This document shows positions 1 to 6,743 of a stretch of DNA of 7,984 nucleotides, piece by piece. How positions within the stretch are numbered: the first letter of the stretch is position 1; every line of letters begins with the position of its first letter. Under the pieces are notes generated by a model. It did not search any database. It worked only from the letters and a program-made list of their open reading frames with translations, and had not been told where the DNA came from. The stretch comes from Komagataeibacter kakiaceti JCM 25156 (GTDB lineage Bacteria > Pseudomonadota > Alphaproteobacteria > Acetobacterales > Acetobacteraceae): NCBI RefSeq assembly GCF_000613305.1, contig NZ_BAIO01000082.1, positions 1 to 7,984 of the forward strand, given 5' to 3'. The position numbers and the translations under genes are program-made.

Positions 1-567
1 TTTCGCGCCGCCCCCGCCGAACAGGGCGGCGGCCATGGCGGCGGCGGGGGTTGTATTGCCAATGCCCATTTCCCCAAGGCAGAGCAGGTCGGTTCCGGGC
101 CGCACGGCCCGCATGCCGGTCGTGACGGCCTGGAGGAAGGTGGCTTCATCCATGGCGGGGGCCTGCGTGAAATCGGCCGTGGATGGAGGTCCATCACCTC
201 GATCACATGCAGGCGGGCGCTGGCCACGCGCGCGATCTGGTTGATGGCAGCCCCGCCATTGCGAAAATTCGTGACCATCTGGCGCGTGACATCGGTCGGC
301 CATGGTGTCACACCCTGCGCGGTCACGCCGTGATTGCCCGCGAATACGATAATATCCACCCGCTCGGCGCGCGGGCGGTCGGTGCGCTGCCACTGTCCCG
401 CCCAGCGGGCCAGGGCCTCAAGCTGCCCGAGGGCTGCCGGGGGGTTTGGTCAACTGGCTGTCATGGCGGGTAATGGCGGTGTCTGCCGCCATGTCGGGTG
501 CGGGCAGGTCATGGCACAGCGCGCGCAGGGCGTGCATGTCGCATGGAAAGGAAAGACGGGATGGCAT
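1..567 (-). pseudogene. cobT: cobT, nicotinate-nucleotide:dimethylbenzimidazole phosphoribosyltransferase; 5' part, two frame breaks, runs off left edge
   Basis: CobT transfers phosphoribose from nicotinate mononucleotide to 5,6-dimethylbenzimidazole to give alpha-ribazole phosphate, the activated lower ligand of cobalamin. No single long minus-strand frame exists here, but three successive frames read as one CobT N-terminal half. They contain LTKPPGSLGQLE-like sequence (about 419-455), [17 protein letters not shown] (about 310-360), [15 protein letters not shown] (about 140-180) and [17 protein letters not shown] (about 37-84), all classic CobT motifs. The frame changes near 431-433, where one extra G in a GGG run breaks the GSLGQLE motif, and again near 183-192, where one base seems missing; the two shifts cancel. 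The ATG at 567 is taken as start; an in-frame ATG at 537 is an alternative, and neither has a clear ribosome binding site. The 3' half, including the catalytic glutamate region, lies outside the window. It is divergent from cobU. Identity is secure; whether it is a true pseudogene or contains sequencing errors is open. Confidence 0.85.
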
Positions 568-606
568 ACACGGTGTTGTGTGGTCTTATGCGCCCAGATG
601 CAAGAT

Positions 607-613
607 GGTGGAG
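607..613 (+). promoter_or_regulatory. Ribosome binding site deciding the cobU/cobP start
   Basis: GGTGGAG lies 5 bases upstream of the ATG at 619. It selects this start over the far upstream in-frame ATG at 334, which would extend the protein into antisense cobT sequence. Confidence 0.6.
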
Positions 614-618
614 ATAAA

Positions 619-1158
619 ATGAAAGCGCCCCCCCCGCATGATGCGCTGACCGGCATGAAGGCGTGCACGCTCGTTCTGGGCGGCGCGCGATCGGGCAAGA
701 GCCGCTTTGCCGAGGGACTGTTCACCCGTTGGCCGACCCCGTGGAACTATATCGCCACCTGCCAGCCCCATGACGCGGAAATGGCGGGGCGCGTGGCCGC
801 GCACCAGACCCGGCGCGGCGAAGGGTGGCATACGTTCGAGGCCCCGCTGGATGTGGCCGGGGTGCTCGACATTGCAGGCCCCGGCCCCGTGCTGGTGGAC
901 TGCCTGACCCTGTGGCTGACCAACCTCATGCTGGGCGGCCATGACATCGCGCAGGCGACTGGGGGCCTGCTTGCGGCACTGGCGCGCAGGGCGGGGCCAA
1001 CGGTCCTGGTCTCGAACGAGGTGGGGCAGGGGATCGTGCCGGACAATGCGCTTGCGCGCCGGTTCCGGGATGAGGCGGGCCTGCTGCATCAGGCTGTTGC
1101 GCGCGAGGCGGCGCGTGTTGTTTTTGTGGTGGCTGGCCTGCCGATGGAGTTGAAATGA
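619..1158 (+). CDS. cobU: Bifunctional adenosylcobinamide kinase / adenosylcobinamide-phosphate guanylyltransferase
   Basis: This enzyme (CobU in enteric naming, CobP in the Pseudomonas denitrificans scheme) phosphorylates adenosylcobinamide and then transfers GMP to form adenosyl-GDP-cobinamide, the substrate of cobalamin synthase; it is cytoplasmic. The protein is 179 aa, normal for the family. A P-loop GGARSGKS sits at residues 21-28, after a short strand LVLGG. The segment IATCQPHDAEM...RVAAHQTRR (45-66) contains His62, matching the conserved histidine that carries the covalent GMP intermediate in the family. DCLTLWLTN (94-102) and the C-terminal VSNEVGQGIVP plus GLPMELK segments are also family signatures. 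The start at 619 has a good ribosome binding site. The stop codon overlaps the cobO start (ATGA, 4 bp), pointing to translational coupling. No frame breaks or missing key residues are seen. Confidence 0.95.
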   Translation: MKAPPPHDALTGMKACTLVLGGARSGKSRFAEGLFTRWPTPWNYIATCQPHDAEMAGRVAAHQTRRGEGWHTFEAPLDVAGVLDIAGPGPVLVDCLTLWLTNLMLGGHDIAQATGGLLAALARRAGPTVLVSNEVGQGIVPDNALARRFRDEAGLLHQAVAREAARVVFVVAGLPMELK

Positions 1159-1763
1159 CCCTTACCCCCGAAGAAATCCGCCACCGCGAGAAGATGGCGA
1201 AGCGCAAGGAAGTGCAGGACCGGGAGGTCAGCGGCAAATCCATAGAAAAAGGGCTGCTGGCGGTCCATACCGGCGCGGGCAAGGGAAAATCCACCGCCGC
1301 CTTTGGCATGGCGCTGCGCACGCTGGCCCATGGCGGGCGGATCGTGGTGATCCAGTTCATCAAGGGGGCATGGAATACGGGCGAGCGCAAGGCGCTCGCG
1401 CGTTTTGGCGACCAGGTGGAATGGCATGCCCTGGGCGAGGGCTTTACATGGAACACGCAGGACCGCGCGCGGGACATGGCCAACTGCCGCATCGCATGGG
1501 AACAGGCGCGCAACGCGCTGGGGCGCGCGGATGTGGCGATGGTGATACTGGATGAACTCAATATCGCCCTGCGCTACGATTACCTGCCCATGGCGGAGGT
1601 GCTGGCCGATATCGCCGCCCGCCCGCCCATGCAGCACGTGGTGGTGACCGGCCGTAACGCCCGCCCCGCCATGATCGAGGCCGCCGATCTGGTGACCGAA
1701 ATGACGCAGGTGGCCCATCACTTCCGCAAGGGGGTGAAGGCGCAGGCCGGGATCGAGTTCTGA
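1155..1763 (+). CDS. cobO: Cob(I)yrinic acid a,c-diamide adenosyltransferase
   Basis: CobO (BtuR/CobA family) transfers the 5'-deoxyadenosyl group of ATP to the Co(I) corrinoid, forming the cobalt-carbon bond of adenosylcobalamin precursors; it can also adenosylate salvaged corrinoids. The protein is 202 aa, the usual length. The charged N-terminal helix (residues 5-30, [15 protein letters not shown]) is typical of CobO. It is followed by the modified P-loop GAGKGKST (40-47), then [36 protein letters not shown] (Walker B-like) and the C-terminal VTGRNA and [15 protein letters not shown] motifs. All are conserved landmarks of the family. The ATG overlaps the end of cobU by 4 bp, and the TGA shares one base with the cobQ ATG (TGATG), so the three genes are almost certainly one transcript. 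Confidence 0.96.
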   Translation: MTLTPEEIRHREKMAKRKEVQDREVSGKSIEKGLLAVHTGAGKGKSTAAFGMALRTLAHGGRIVVIQFIKGAWNTGERKALARFGDQVEWHALGEGFTWNTQDRARDMANCRIAWEQARNALGRADVAMVILDELNIALRYDYLPMAEVLADIAARPPMQHVVVTGRNARPAMIEAADLVTEMTQVAHHFRKGVKAQAGIEF

Positions 1764-3244
1764 TGGTGGCGAAAGCCCTCATGTTCCAGGGCACCGGCTC
1801 CAGCGTGGGCAAATCCGTGCTGGTGGCGGGACTGGCCCGCGCATTGACCCGCCGGGGCCTGCGGGTGCGCCCCTTCAAGCCGCAGAACATGTCCAACAAC
1901 GCCGCCGTGACCGCCGATGGCGGTGAAATCGGACGCGCGCAGGCCCTGCAGGCCCGCGCCTGCGGGGTGCCGCTTTCGGTGGACATGAACCCGGTCCTGC
2001 TCAAGCCGCAGGGCATGACGGGGTCGCAACTGGTGGTGCGTGGCCAGATGCGCGGGCAGGTGCGCGCGCGCGATTTCCAGAGCTTCAAGCGGGGCCTGAT
2101 GCCTGAAGTGCTGGCGAGTTTCCATGCACTCGCGGCGCAGGCCGACATCGTGCTGGTGGAAGGGGCCGGATCCGCCTCCGAGATCAATCTGCGCGCGGAT
2201 GACATCGCCAATATGGGGTTCGCGCAGGCGGCGGATATTGATGTTGTGCTGGTGGGTGACATCGACCGTGGCGGCGTGATCGCGAGCCTTGTGGGTACTG
2301 CTACCGTGGTGGCGGCACAGGACGCGCAACGTATAAAGGGCTTTATCGTCAACCGTATGCGTGGGGATCCGACCCTGTTCGCCACCGGCATGACCGAAAT
2401 CGCGCGCATGACGGGCTGGCGTTCCGTGGGGCTGCTGCCCTTTCTGGACCGCGTGCGTGACCTCCCCGCCGAGGACGCCGCCGATCTTGCCCCCGGCGCG
2501 GCAGGGGCGGGAACGGGAACCTCCACCGTGCGCGTGGCCGTGCCCTGCCTGCCCATGATCGCCAATTTTGATGACCTGGACCCGCTGGCGGCGGAACCGG
2601 AGGTCTCCCTGACCATGGTGCCACGCGGGCGGGTGCTGCCGGCGTGCGATCTGGTCATCCTGCCGGGCGCCAAGGCCACGATTGCCGATCTGGCGGCTCT
2701 GCGGCGCGAAGGCTGGGATATTGACATTCATGCCCATGTGCGCCGTGGCGGGTATGTGATGGGCATATGCGGCGGCTACCAGATGCTGGGCCGGAGCATT
2801 GCCGACCCCGCCGGGATCGAGGGACCACCGGGCGCTGTCGATGGTCTGGGGCTGCTGGATGTCACGACCGTACTGGAAGGCAGCAAGCGGCTTGAGGATG
2901 TAAGTGGCCACCTGCTGCCCGAACGCGCGCCGGTGCGCGGGTATGAAATGCATATCGGCCGCACCACCGGCCCGGACCATGCCAACCGGCCCCTGATCGA
3001 TCTGGGTGACGGATATGATGGCGCGGTCAGCCCGTCGGGCCGGGTATGGGGCAGTTATGTTCATGGCCTGCTGGCCGATGGCGCGGCCCGCGCGACCCTG
3101 CTGGCGCGGCTGGGCGGTCGTTCCGGCGGGCATGACCATGACAGGACGGTTGATGCCGCGCTGGACGCGCTGGCCGATCATATGGAAGCCCATCTCGATA
3201 TTGACGGCCTGCTGGCCATGGCGCGCCCGGTGCGGGCGGCATAG
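1763..3244 (+). CDS. cobQ: Cobyric acid synthase (glutamine-hydrolysing)
   Basis: CobQ amidates the b, d, e and g side chains of adenosylcobyrinic acid a,c-diamide, using glutamine and ATP, to give adenosylcobyric acid. The protein is 493 aa, full family length. The N-terminal synthetase domain has the P-loop-like GTGSSVGKS (residues 10-18), [12 protein letters not shown] (39-50), [27 protein letters not shown] (130-144) and [11 protein letters not shown] (162-172). The C-terminal class I glutamine amidotransferase domain has LPGAKAT (300-306), the nucleophile Cys336 in [19 protein letters not shown] (393-401) and the catalytic His434 in GSYVHGLL. The domain order, synthetase then amidotransferase, is normal. 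The start is fixed by the TGATG junction with cobO and the immediate conserved N-terminus. The stop codon lies inside the stem of an intrinsic terminator, making this the last gene of the operon. Confidence 0.97.
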   Translation: MVAKALMFQGTGSSVGKSVLVAGLARALTRRGLRVRPFKPQNMSNNAAVTADGGEIGRAQALQARACGVPLSVDMNPVLLKPQGMTGSQLVVRGQMRGQVRARDFQSFKRGLMPEVLASFHALAAQADIVLVEGAGSASEINLRADDIANMGFAQAADIDVVLVGDIDRGGVIASLVGTATVVAAQDAQRIKGFIVNRMRGDPTLFATGMTEIARMTGWRSVGLLPFLDRVRDLPAEDAADLAPGAAGAGTGTSTVRVAVPCLPMIANFDDLDPLAAEPEVSLTMVPRGRVLPACDLVILPGAKATIADLAALRREGWDIDIHAHVRRGGYVMGICGGYQMLGRSIADPAGIEGPPGAVDGLGLLDVTTVLEGSKRLEDVSGHLLPERAPVRGYEMHIGRTTGPDHANRPLIDLGDGYDGAVSPSGRVWGSYVHGLLADGAARATLLARLGGRSGGHDHDRTVDAALDALADHMEAHLDIDGLLAMARPVRAA

Positions 3245-3267
3245 GCGCCCCAAAACGCCTATTTTTT
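3241..3267 (+). terminator. Intrinsic terminator of the cobU-cobO-cobQ operon
   Basis: ATAGGCG (3241-3247) pairs perfectly with CGCCTAT (3256-3262) around an 8-base CCCCAAAA loop, followed by a T run ending at 3267. The left arm contains the cobQ stop codon (TAG, 3242-3244). The T run overlaps the stop codon of the converging glycosyltransferase gene (3266-3268). On the minus strand no T tract follows the hairpin, so it looks efficient only for the cob operon. Confidence 0.8.
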
Positions 3268-4267
3268 ATAAATCATTAACTTTCAATGATTTGTTCATTT
3301 CATGCTCGACCTTATAGGTCGGGTATTTACGGAACCAGGTGATCTTCCCTATGGCCGCGGCCTCCCTGAAGGCCAGCGAGATAAATGTATTCCTGAATTT
3401 CTTGGGGGCAATGACACTTAACATACCCATGCCCCCCAGCATGACCCCCCCGCCAATACATTGCAGCAGGCCGATACCTATCCATTTCAGTGAACTGAGG
3501 CGCGGATGGCGGGAATTCTTGACCAGCACCCCGACAAATATCTGCCCGCCCCCAAATGCCCGCATGAGCAGGTAGCGGAAGGTCATCCTGCCCGGCGGAA
3601 CCCATTCGTAGGAAATGGCGGAGCCACACCAGATGATTTTCTTCCGGCGGTTTTCCAGTCTCAGGAACAGGTCACAATCCTCGCCGCCGGATGCGCCGAA
3701 TTCCGGATCAAACGGCAGGGCGTCCGTAAAACATGTGGCGCGCCGCCAGATCGTGCCACTTGTCGCGACCGATACATAGGCCATGCCGGATTTCTTCCCC
3801 GGGCTGACACAGGTGCCATCGGGCATGGCCAGAAGACGGGAAAAGAAAGCGGCGCTCATTCCCTGAACAGGTATCTTATTTTCGGATACCGGCACCAGGG
3901 AGGAAAGGGCGCAGTCGGCCTCATGCTCCTCCAGCGCCGCATGCATGATGGAAATCCAGTTGTCACAGACAGTCATGTCATCATCAAGAAATATTATAAT
4001 ATCCGCGGATGATGCGGAGATGCCTTTATTTCTTGCGCGTGAAATATTACCCGGAGCAGACTGAACACAGTGAATGGAAACGCCGTGCGCATCCAGGGAA
4101 GCTATAACGGAATTCGCATAACCGGATGGGCTGTTATCCGAGACAACAATTTCACACGATAATGCGCAGGTGGCGATCTGCCGGACGCAGCAGTCCAGAA
4201 TGCGCCGTAGTCCTTCCGGGCGGTTGAACGTACATATTATCAGGCAAATATCTGGCTTTATGGCCAT
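3266..4267 (-). CDS. Family 2 glycosyltransferase
   Basis: A 333-aa GT-A fold glycosyltransferase (GT2), expected to transfer a sugar from a nucleotide-sugar donor to a lipid-linked or surface polysaccharide acceptor at the inner membrane. Visible signatures are the N-terminal CLIICTFNRPEGLRRIL (residues 8-24), EIVVSDNS (39-46), GNISRARNKGI (73-83), the metal/nucleotide-binding FLDDDM with the DDD at 95-97, and GGEDCDL (194-200), where the acidic pair 196-197 fits the family's catalytic-base region. A glycine-rich hydrophobic stretch (about 262-288) suggests a membrane-associated C-terminus. It resembles ExoM/ExoO-type enzymes of exopolysaccharide synthesis, but donor and acceptor cannot be told. 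Upstream of the ATG there is only a weak GTGAG-type ribosome binding site. Its 5' half is about 40-43% GC (counted at 3961-4080) against 68% in a sampled cobQ stretch (1861-1920), hinting at separate origin. It stands alone, converging on cobQ. Confidence 0.88.
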   Translation of the reverse strand: MAIKPDICLIICTFNRPEGLRRILDCCVRQIATCALSCEIVVSDNSPSGYANSVIASLDAHGVSIHCVQSAPGNISRARNKGISASSADIIIFLDDDMTVCDNWISIMHAALEEHEADCALSSLVPVSENKIPVQGMSAAFFSRLLAMPDGTCVSPGKKSGMAYVSVATSGTIWRRATCFTDALPFDPEFGASGGEDCDLFLRLENRRKKIIWCGSAISYEWVPPGRMTFRYLLMRAFGGGQIFVGVLVKNSRHPRLSSLKWIGIGLLQCIGGGVMLGGMGMLSVIAPKKFRNTFISLAFREAAAIGKITWFRKYPTYKVEHEMNKSLKVNDL

Positions 4268-4476
4268 TTTTTCTCACTCACGGACCCAAGCATACCCAAT
4301 ATAGTTCATCATCCATAATAATGAATGTCTAATGGATCATTGCCTCTCTTTTCACTGTCAGGCGTATTTCCTGTTTAATTCCAAAACAATACCATCTTTA
4401 TGGGATTAATCCACCCGTTTCGCTGCCTGTTGCAGAGCAGGAGACTGTTCCGGAAAGCATTGCGGAAATCATAAGG
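4268..4476. other. AT-rich intergenic region, no gene seen
   Basis: This is 209 bases between the start of the glycosyltransferase gene and repeat copy 1. No convincing coding frame is present on either strand. It must hold the glycosyltransferase promoter (minus strand), but no well-spaced -35/-10 pair stands out. A loose inverted pair ATCCAT...ATGGAT occurs around 4311-4337; I give it no function. Confidence 0.5.
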
Positions 4477-4553
4477 AAGTTTTGGTGAAGCTTTTTTCAA
4501 AAAGCTTCAGGGAACGCCGATTTTTTGAGAAAAAAGGCGGAATCCCAAAACTT
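4477..4553. repeat. Nested palindromic intergenic repeat, copy 1
   Basis: An outer inverted pair, AAGTTTTGG (4477-4485) and CCAAAACTT (4545-4553), perfect over 9 bp, encloses two internal hairpins. The first is TGAAGCTTTTT / AAAAAGCTTCA (4486-4496 and 4499-4509), an 11-bp perfect inverted repeat. The second is CGCC-ga-TTTTTT / AAAAAA-GGCG (4515-4526 and 4530-4539) with a 2-base bulge. The first 34 bases match copy 2 at 33 positions in the same orientation. I associate such elements with intergenic regions of acetic acid bacteria (recalled, not searched). It lies just downstream of cobD and could affect 3' end formation or mRNA stability, but neither strand has a clear hairpin-plus-T-tract terminator. 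Confidence 0.85.
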
Positions 4554-4582
4554 TTATTATTTATCAATGAGTTGTTTTGAAA

Positions 4583-5605
4583 TCATCCCAGCCGGGCAGG
4601 CCGCCGCCGCAGGCCCCGTGCGAACAGTCCCAGCCCTGCAAATCCCGCCAGGGTCTGGATCAGGCAGGCCCGGCGGTACAGAGCCAGCGCGCGGTACAGG
4701 GCGTCCGGGCGGAGCGTGGCGGGGCCATCGCCCACCCATGGCTCATCCACAGTAACGCCGTTATAGGCGCGCGGGCCGGACAGGCGTATGCCCAGCGCGC
4801 CCGCCATCGCGGCTTCGGGCCAGCCTGCATTGGGGGAACGATGGGTCGTGGCGTCCCGCCGCAGGATGCGCAGCGCCCCGCCCGCATTCATGCCGCGCAT
4901 GGTCGCCGCCGCCAGGATGATCCACAGGGCGGAAAGGCGGGAAGCGGGCAGGTTGACCAGGTCATCCAGCCTGGCGGCGGCGTAACCAAACGCCTCATGC
5001 CTCGGCGTGCGGTGGCCGATCATGCTATCCGCCGTATTGGCTGATTTATAGAATACCGCGCCCGGCAGCCCCCCCGCCGCCATCCAGAACAGGGGGGCCA
5101 CGATGCCATCGGAAAAATTTTCCGCCAGTGTCTCGATCGCCGCGCGCAGGACACCCGCCTCATCAAGCTGTTCGGGGTCGCGGCCTACAATATGGGAGAC
5201 GGCATGGCGCGCGGCGGGCAGGCTTTCCTCCGCCGATCGCGCCACCGCCAGCACATGGTCATGGAGTGAACGCTGCGCGACCAGCGTGCTGGCCAGCAGC
5301 ACCGTAACCGGCAGGGCGAGCCAGCGGGGCAGCACACGCTTCAGAACCCGCTCCAGCACCACGGCCGGGAAGGTCGGTAACGCCACGATCAGCCCCGCCG
5401 CGACAAAGCCATTCACCCTGCGGCGCGTGGGGGGCAGGTCGGGGCGGTTAAGGCCCGTGTCGAGCCGGTCGATCAGGCGACCGATCCATATGACCGGGTG
5501 CCCGATCCGCCGTACAAGCGCCTGCGGGTATCCAACGGCGGCATCGGTTACGGATGCGATGCAGGCGGTACCCACACTCCGGCATGTAAAAAGGAAGAGG
5601 CGCAT
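4583..5605 (-). CDS. cobD: Adenosylcobinamide-phosphate synthase (CobD/CbiB)
   Basis: CobD is an inner-membrane protein that joins the aminopropanol (phosphate) arm to adenosylcobyric acid, giving adenosylcobinamide (phosphate), the step between CobQ and CobU/CobP. From the ATG at 5605 the protein is 340 aa, within the family range. Signatures in order are DAAVGYPQ (21-28), RRIGHPVIWIGRLID (32-46), hydrophobic membrane segments (about 66-83 and 97-111), HIVGRDPEQLDEAGV (138-152), AAIETLAENFSDGIVAPLFW (155-174), NTADSMIGHR (190-199), AARLDDLVNLPASRL (210-224) and the late HRSPNAGWPEAAMAGAL block. An in-frame TTG at 5641 would add 12 residues, but it coincides with a possible -35 element and adds nothing conserved. 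Neither start has a clear ribosome binding site. It is separated from the other cob genes by the glycosyltransferase, and is bracketed by two direct copies of a palindromic repeat. Confidence 0.93.
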   Translation of the reverse strand: MRLFLFTCRSVGTACIASVTDAAVGYPQALVRRIGHPVIWIGRLIDRLDTGLNRPDLPPTRRRVNGFVAAGLIVALPTFPAVVLERVLKRVLPRWLALPVTVLLASTLVAQRSLHDHVLAVARSAEESLPAARHAVSHIVGRDPEQLDEAGVLRAAIETLAENFSDGIVAPLFWMAAGGLPGAVFYKSANTADSMIGHRTPRHEAFGYAAARLDDLVNLPASRLSALWIILAAATMRGMNAGGALRILRRDATTHRSPNAGWPEAAMAGALGIRLSGPRAYNGVTVDEPWVGDGPATLRPDALYRALALYRRACLIQTLAGFAGLGLFARGLRRRPARLG

Positions 5606-5612
5606 GGCTGCG

Positions 5613-5641
5613 TGGATATTGCGGGGAATGTGGTGCGTCAA
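5613..5641 (-). promoter_or_regulatory. Possible sigma-70 type promoter of cobD
   Basis: Reading the minus strand, TTGACG (5641-5636) is followed after exactly 17 bases by TATCCA (5618-5613), only 7 bases before the cobD ATG. If real, transcription would start at or next to the ATG and the mRNA would be nearly leaderless, which would fit the missing ribosome binding site. The -10 match is poor, so this is tentative. Confidence 0.25.
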
Positions 5642-5838
5642 GGAGAGACAGGCGAATATTTACCGAGAAATGACCGTGTATATGGATTATGTAATATTTT
5701 ACGTTCAGGTAAAATAACCGACTTATATTTTTATGTGTTCTATTTAATTGTATGTGCCCCGAACACCCATCCATAATGATACAGGATTTGCAGGAGATGC
5801 CCGAAAAGCAGCCCACGCAACATTATGTAATCAGGTGT
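5642..5838. other. AT-rich intergenic region upstream of cobD
   Basis: About 35% GC at 5641-5700, against roughly two-thirds in the sampled cob operon sequence. No coding frame with recognisable content is present. A minus-strand open frame extending into cobD in another frame has no ribosome binding site and composition unlike protein. I see no cobalamin riboswitch B12-box here. The stretch holds the inverted repeat at 5695-5716. Confidence 0.5.
5695..5716. promoter_or_regulatory. 8-bp inverted repeat, possible operator
   Basis: TATTTTAC (5695-5702) and GTAAAATA (5709-5716) form a perfect dyad with a 6-base spacer, about 90 bases upstream of cobD. The size and spacing suit a dimeric regulator, but no T tract or adjacent promoter proves a role. 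Confidence 0.35.
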
Positions 5839-5911
5839 AAGTTTTGGTGAAGCTTTTTACAAAAAGCTTCAGAACCGCCGCCTTTCTGTAAAAGGCAGTA
5901 CCTGAAAACCT
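5839..5911. repeat. Nested palindromic intergenic repeat, copy 2
   Basis: The first 34 bases match copy 1 at 33 positions. These contain AAGTTTTGG (5839-5847) and the perfect hairpin TGAAGCTTTTT / AAAAAGCTTCA (5848-5858 and 5861-5871). The second hairpin is changed to GCCTTT / AAAGGC (5880-5885 and 5891-5896). The closing arm is degenerate (AAAAC kept at 5905-5909), so the outer stem is mostly lost. It lies between the divergent cobD and dehydrogenase genes, in the same orientation as copy 1. Confidence 0.8.
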
Positions 5912-6034
5912 GCCTTTCCTGCTTTTCCACCCGTCATATTTTCTTGCTATTAATAAAATTATCGGAAAAATCGATCCGGCATCAATCCGTTGCCTACGGA
6001 TAAATGAAAAAACGGTTCAGCATAGACGCAGGGT
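5912..6034. other. Leader region of the dehydrogenase operon
   Basis: This AT-rich stretch should contain the promoter of the dehydrogenase operon. The best -10 candidate is TAAAAT within the segment around 5950-5960, with no convincing -35. An ATG at 6004 opens a 74-codon frame out of register with the Tat signal peptide, so I do not take it as the gene start. Confidence 0.3.
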
Positions 6035-6743
6035 ATGGCGGGAAGGCATTTTTTGGGTATTGGCAGTTTACGGCTCACGCCGTCACGGCGGCGTTTCATG
6101 CAGGGGCTTGCGGGGGCGGCGGCATGTGGCACGGTTTCCGCTTTCGGCGCGTCGGCCATTACGCGGCCCCCTTACGCGCCGCGTTTTTTCAATGCCCCGC
6201 AGTGGGATTTCCTGATCGCGGCCTGTGACCGCCTGATCCCGGCGGATGTTCATGGCCCCGGCGCGCTGGCGCTGGATGTGCCCCGTTTTATCGATATGCA
6301 GATGGAAACCCCCTACGGGCACGGGGCGGGCTGGTACCGCACCGGCCCCTTCGTGCAGGGGGCGGCCAATCTGGCTACCAGTTGCCCTATGCCCCGCGTG
6401 ACCTGTACCAGCGTGGCATAGCGGGTATGAACGCCCATGCCACCACCCGCCATGGCAGGCCCTTCGCGGCCCTGACGCCCGTGGTGCAGGATGGCCTGCT
6501 GCGCGCGGCCGAGCAGGGTGGGCTGGTATTTGACGATGTGCCTTCGGCGGTGTTTTTCGAACAGTTGCTGGCCAATGTGATGGAGGGCGCTTTCAGTGAC
6601 CCCCTGCATGGCGGCAATACCGGCCTTGGCGGCTGGACATGCTGGGCTTTCCCGGCGCGCGGGGGGATTTCATGGACTGGGTGGACCGCTATGGCGCGCA
6701 TTACCCGCTGGGAAGTGTCTCGATAACGGGGGAGCGGGCATGA
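6035..6743 (+). pseudogene. Gluconate 2-dehydrogenase-type subunit 3 (Tat-exported small subunit), two frame breaks
   Basis: Small subunits of this Pfam family (Gluconate_2-dh3) pair with an FAD-dependent GMC subunit and a cytochrome c subunit, and carry the flavoprotein through the Tat pathway to the periplasmic face. The N-terminus has a twin-arginine motif SRRRFM (residues 17-22) and a hydrophobic Ala/Gly stretch. It is followed by FFNAPQWDFLIAACDRLIPA (51-70), a family hallmark, and GPGALALDVPRFIDMQM. Near 6373 the frame breaks (one G apparently missing from a GG that should be GGG) and resumes as GYQLPYAPRDLYQRGIAGMN. Near 6636 a second base is missing, and the end reads MLGFPGARGDFMDWVDRYG up to the TGA at 6741-6743. 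Restoring both bases gives about 236 aa, typical of the family. The stop overlaps the next ATG (ATGA). As read it is broken; two missing bases in G runs could equally be sequencing error. Confidence 0.82.
6728..6734 (+). promoter_or_regulatory. Ribosome binding site of the GMC dehydrogenase gene
   Basis: GGGGGAG lies 5 bases before the ATG at 6740. It supports that start over the in-frame ATG at 6596, which lies within subunit 3. Confidence 0.6.

Noticed and set aside
183..473. Plus-strand open frame over the cobT region
   Set aside because: Antisense to conserved CobT motifs; the protein shows no recognisable family signature.
926..1721. Long minus-strand open frames opposite cobU and cobO
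   Set aside because: Shadows of high-GC coding sequence; the plus-strand genes carry all the conserved motifs and coupled starts.
1718..3253. 511-codon minus-strand open frame opposite cobQ
   Set aside because: His/Arg/Gln-rich shadow typical of GC-rich antisense frames; cobQ is unmistakable on the plus strand.
4486..4553. Repeat copy 1 as an intrinsic terminator for cobD
   Set aside because: The hairpins are strong, but on the minus strand neither is directly followed by a clear T tract, so I list it as a repeat only.
5448..5816. Minus-strand open frame overlapping the cobD 5' end in another frame
   Set aside because: No ribosome binding site, no family signature, and its 3' half is out of frame within CobD.
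5642..5838. Cobalamin riboswitch upstream of cobD
   Set aside because: No B12-box or conserved riboswitch core could be seen on either strand.
6004..6228. ATG at 6004 (MKKRFSIDAG...) as the start of the dehydrogenase small subunit
   Set aside because: It is out of frame with the Tat motif SRRRFM. It would need yet another frameshift, although that cannot be fully excluded.
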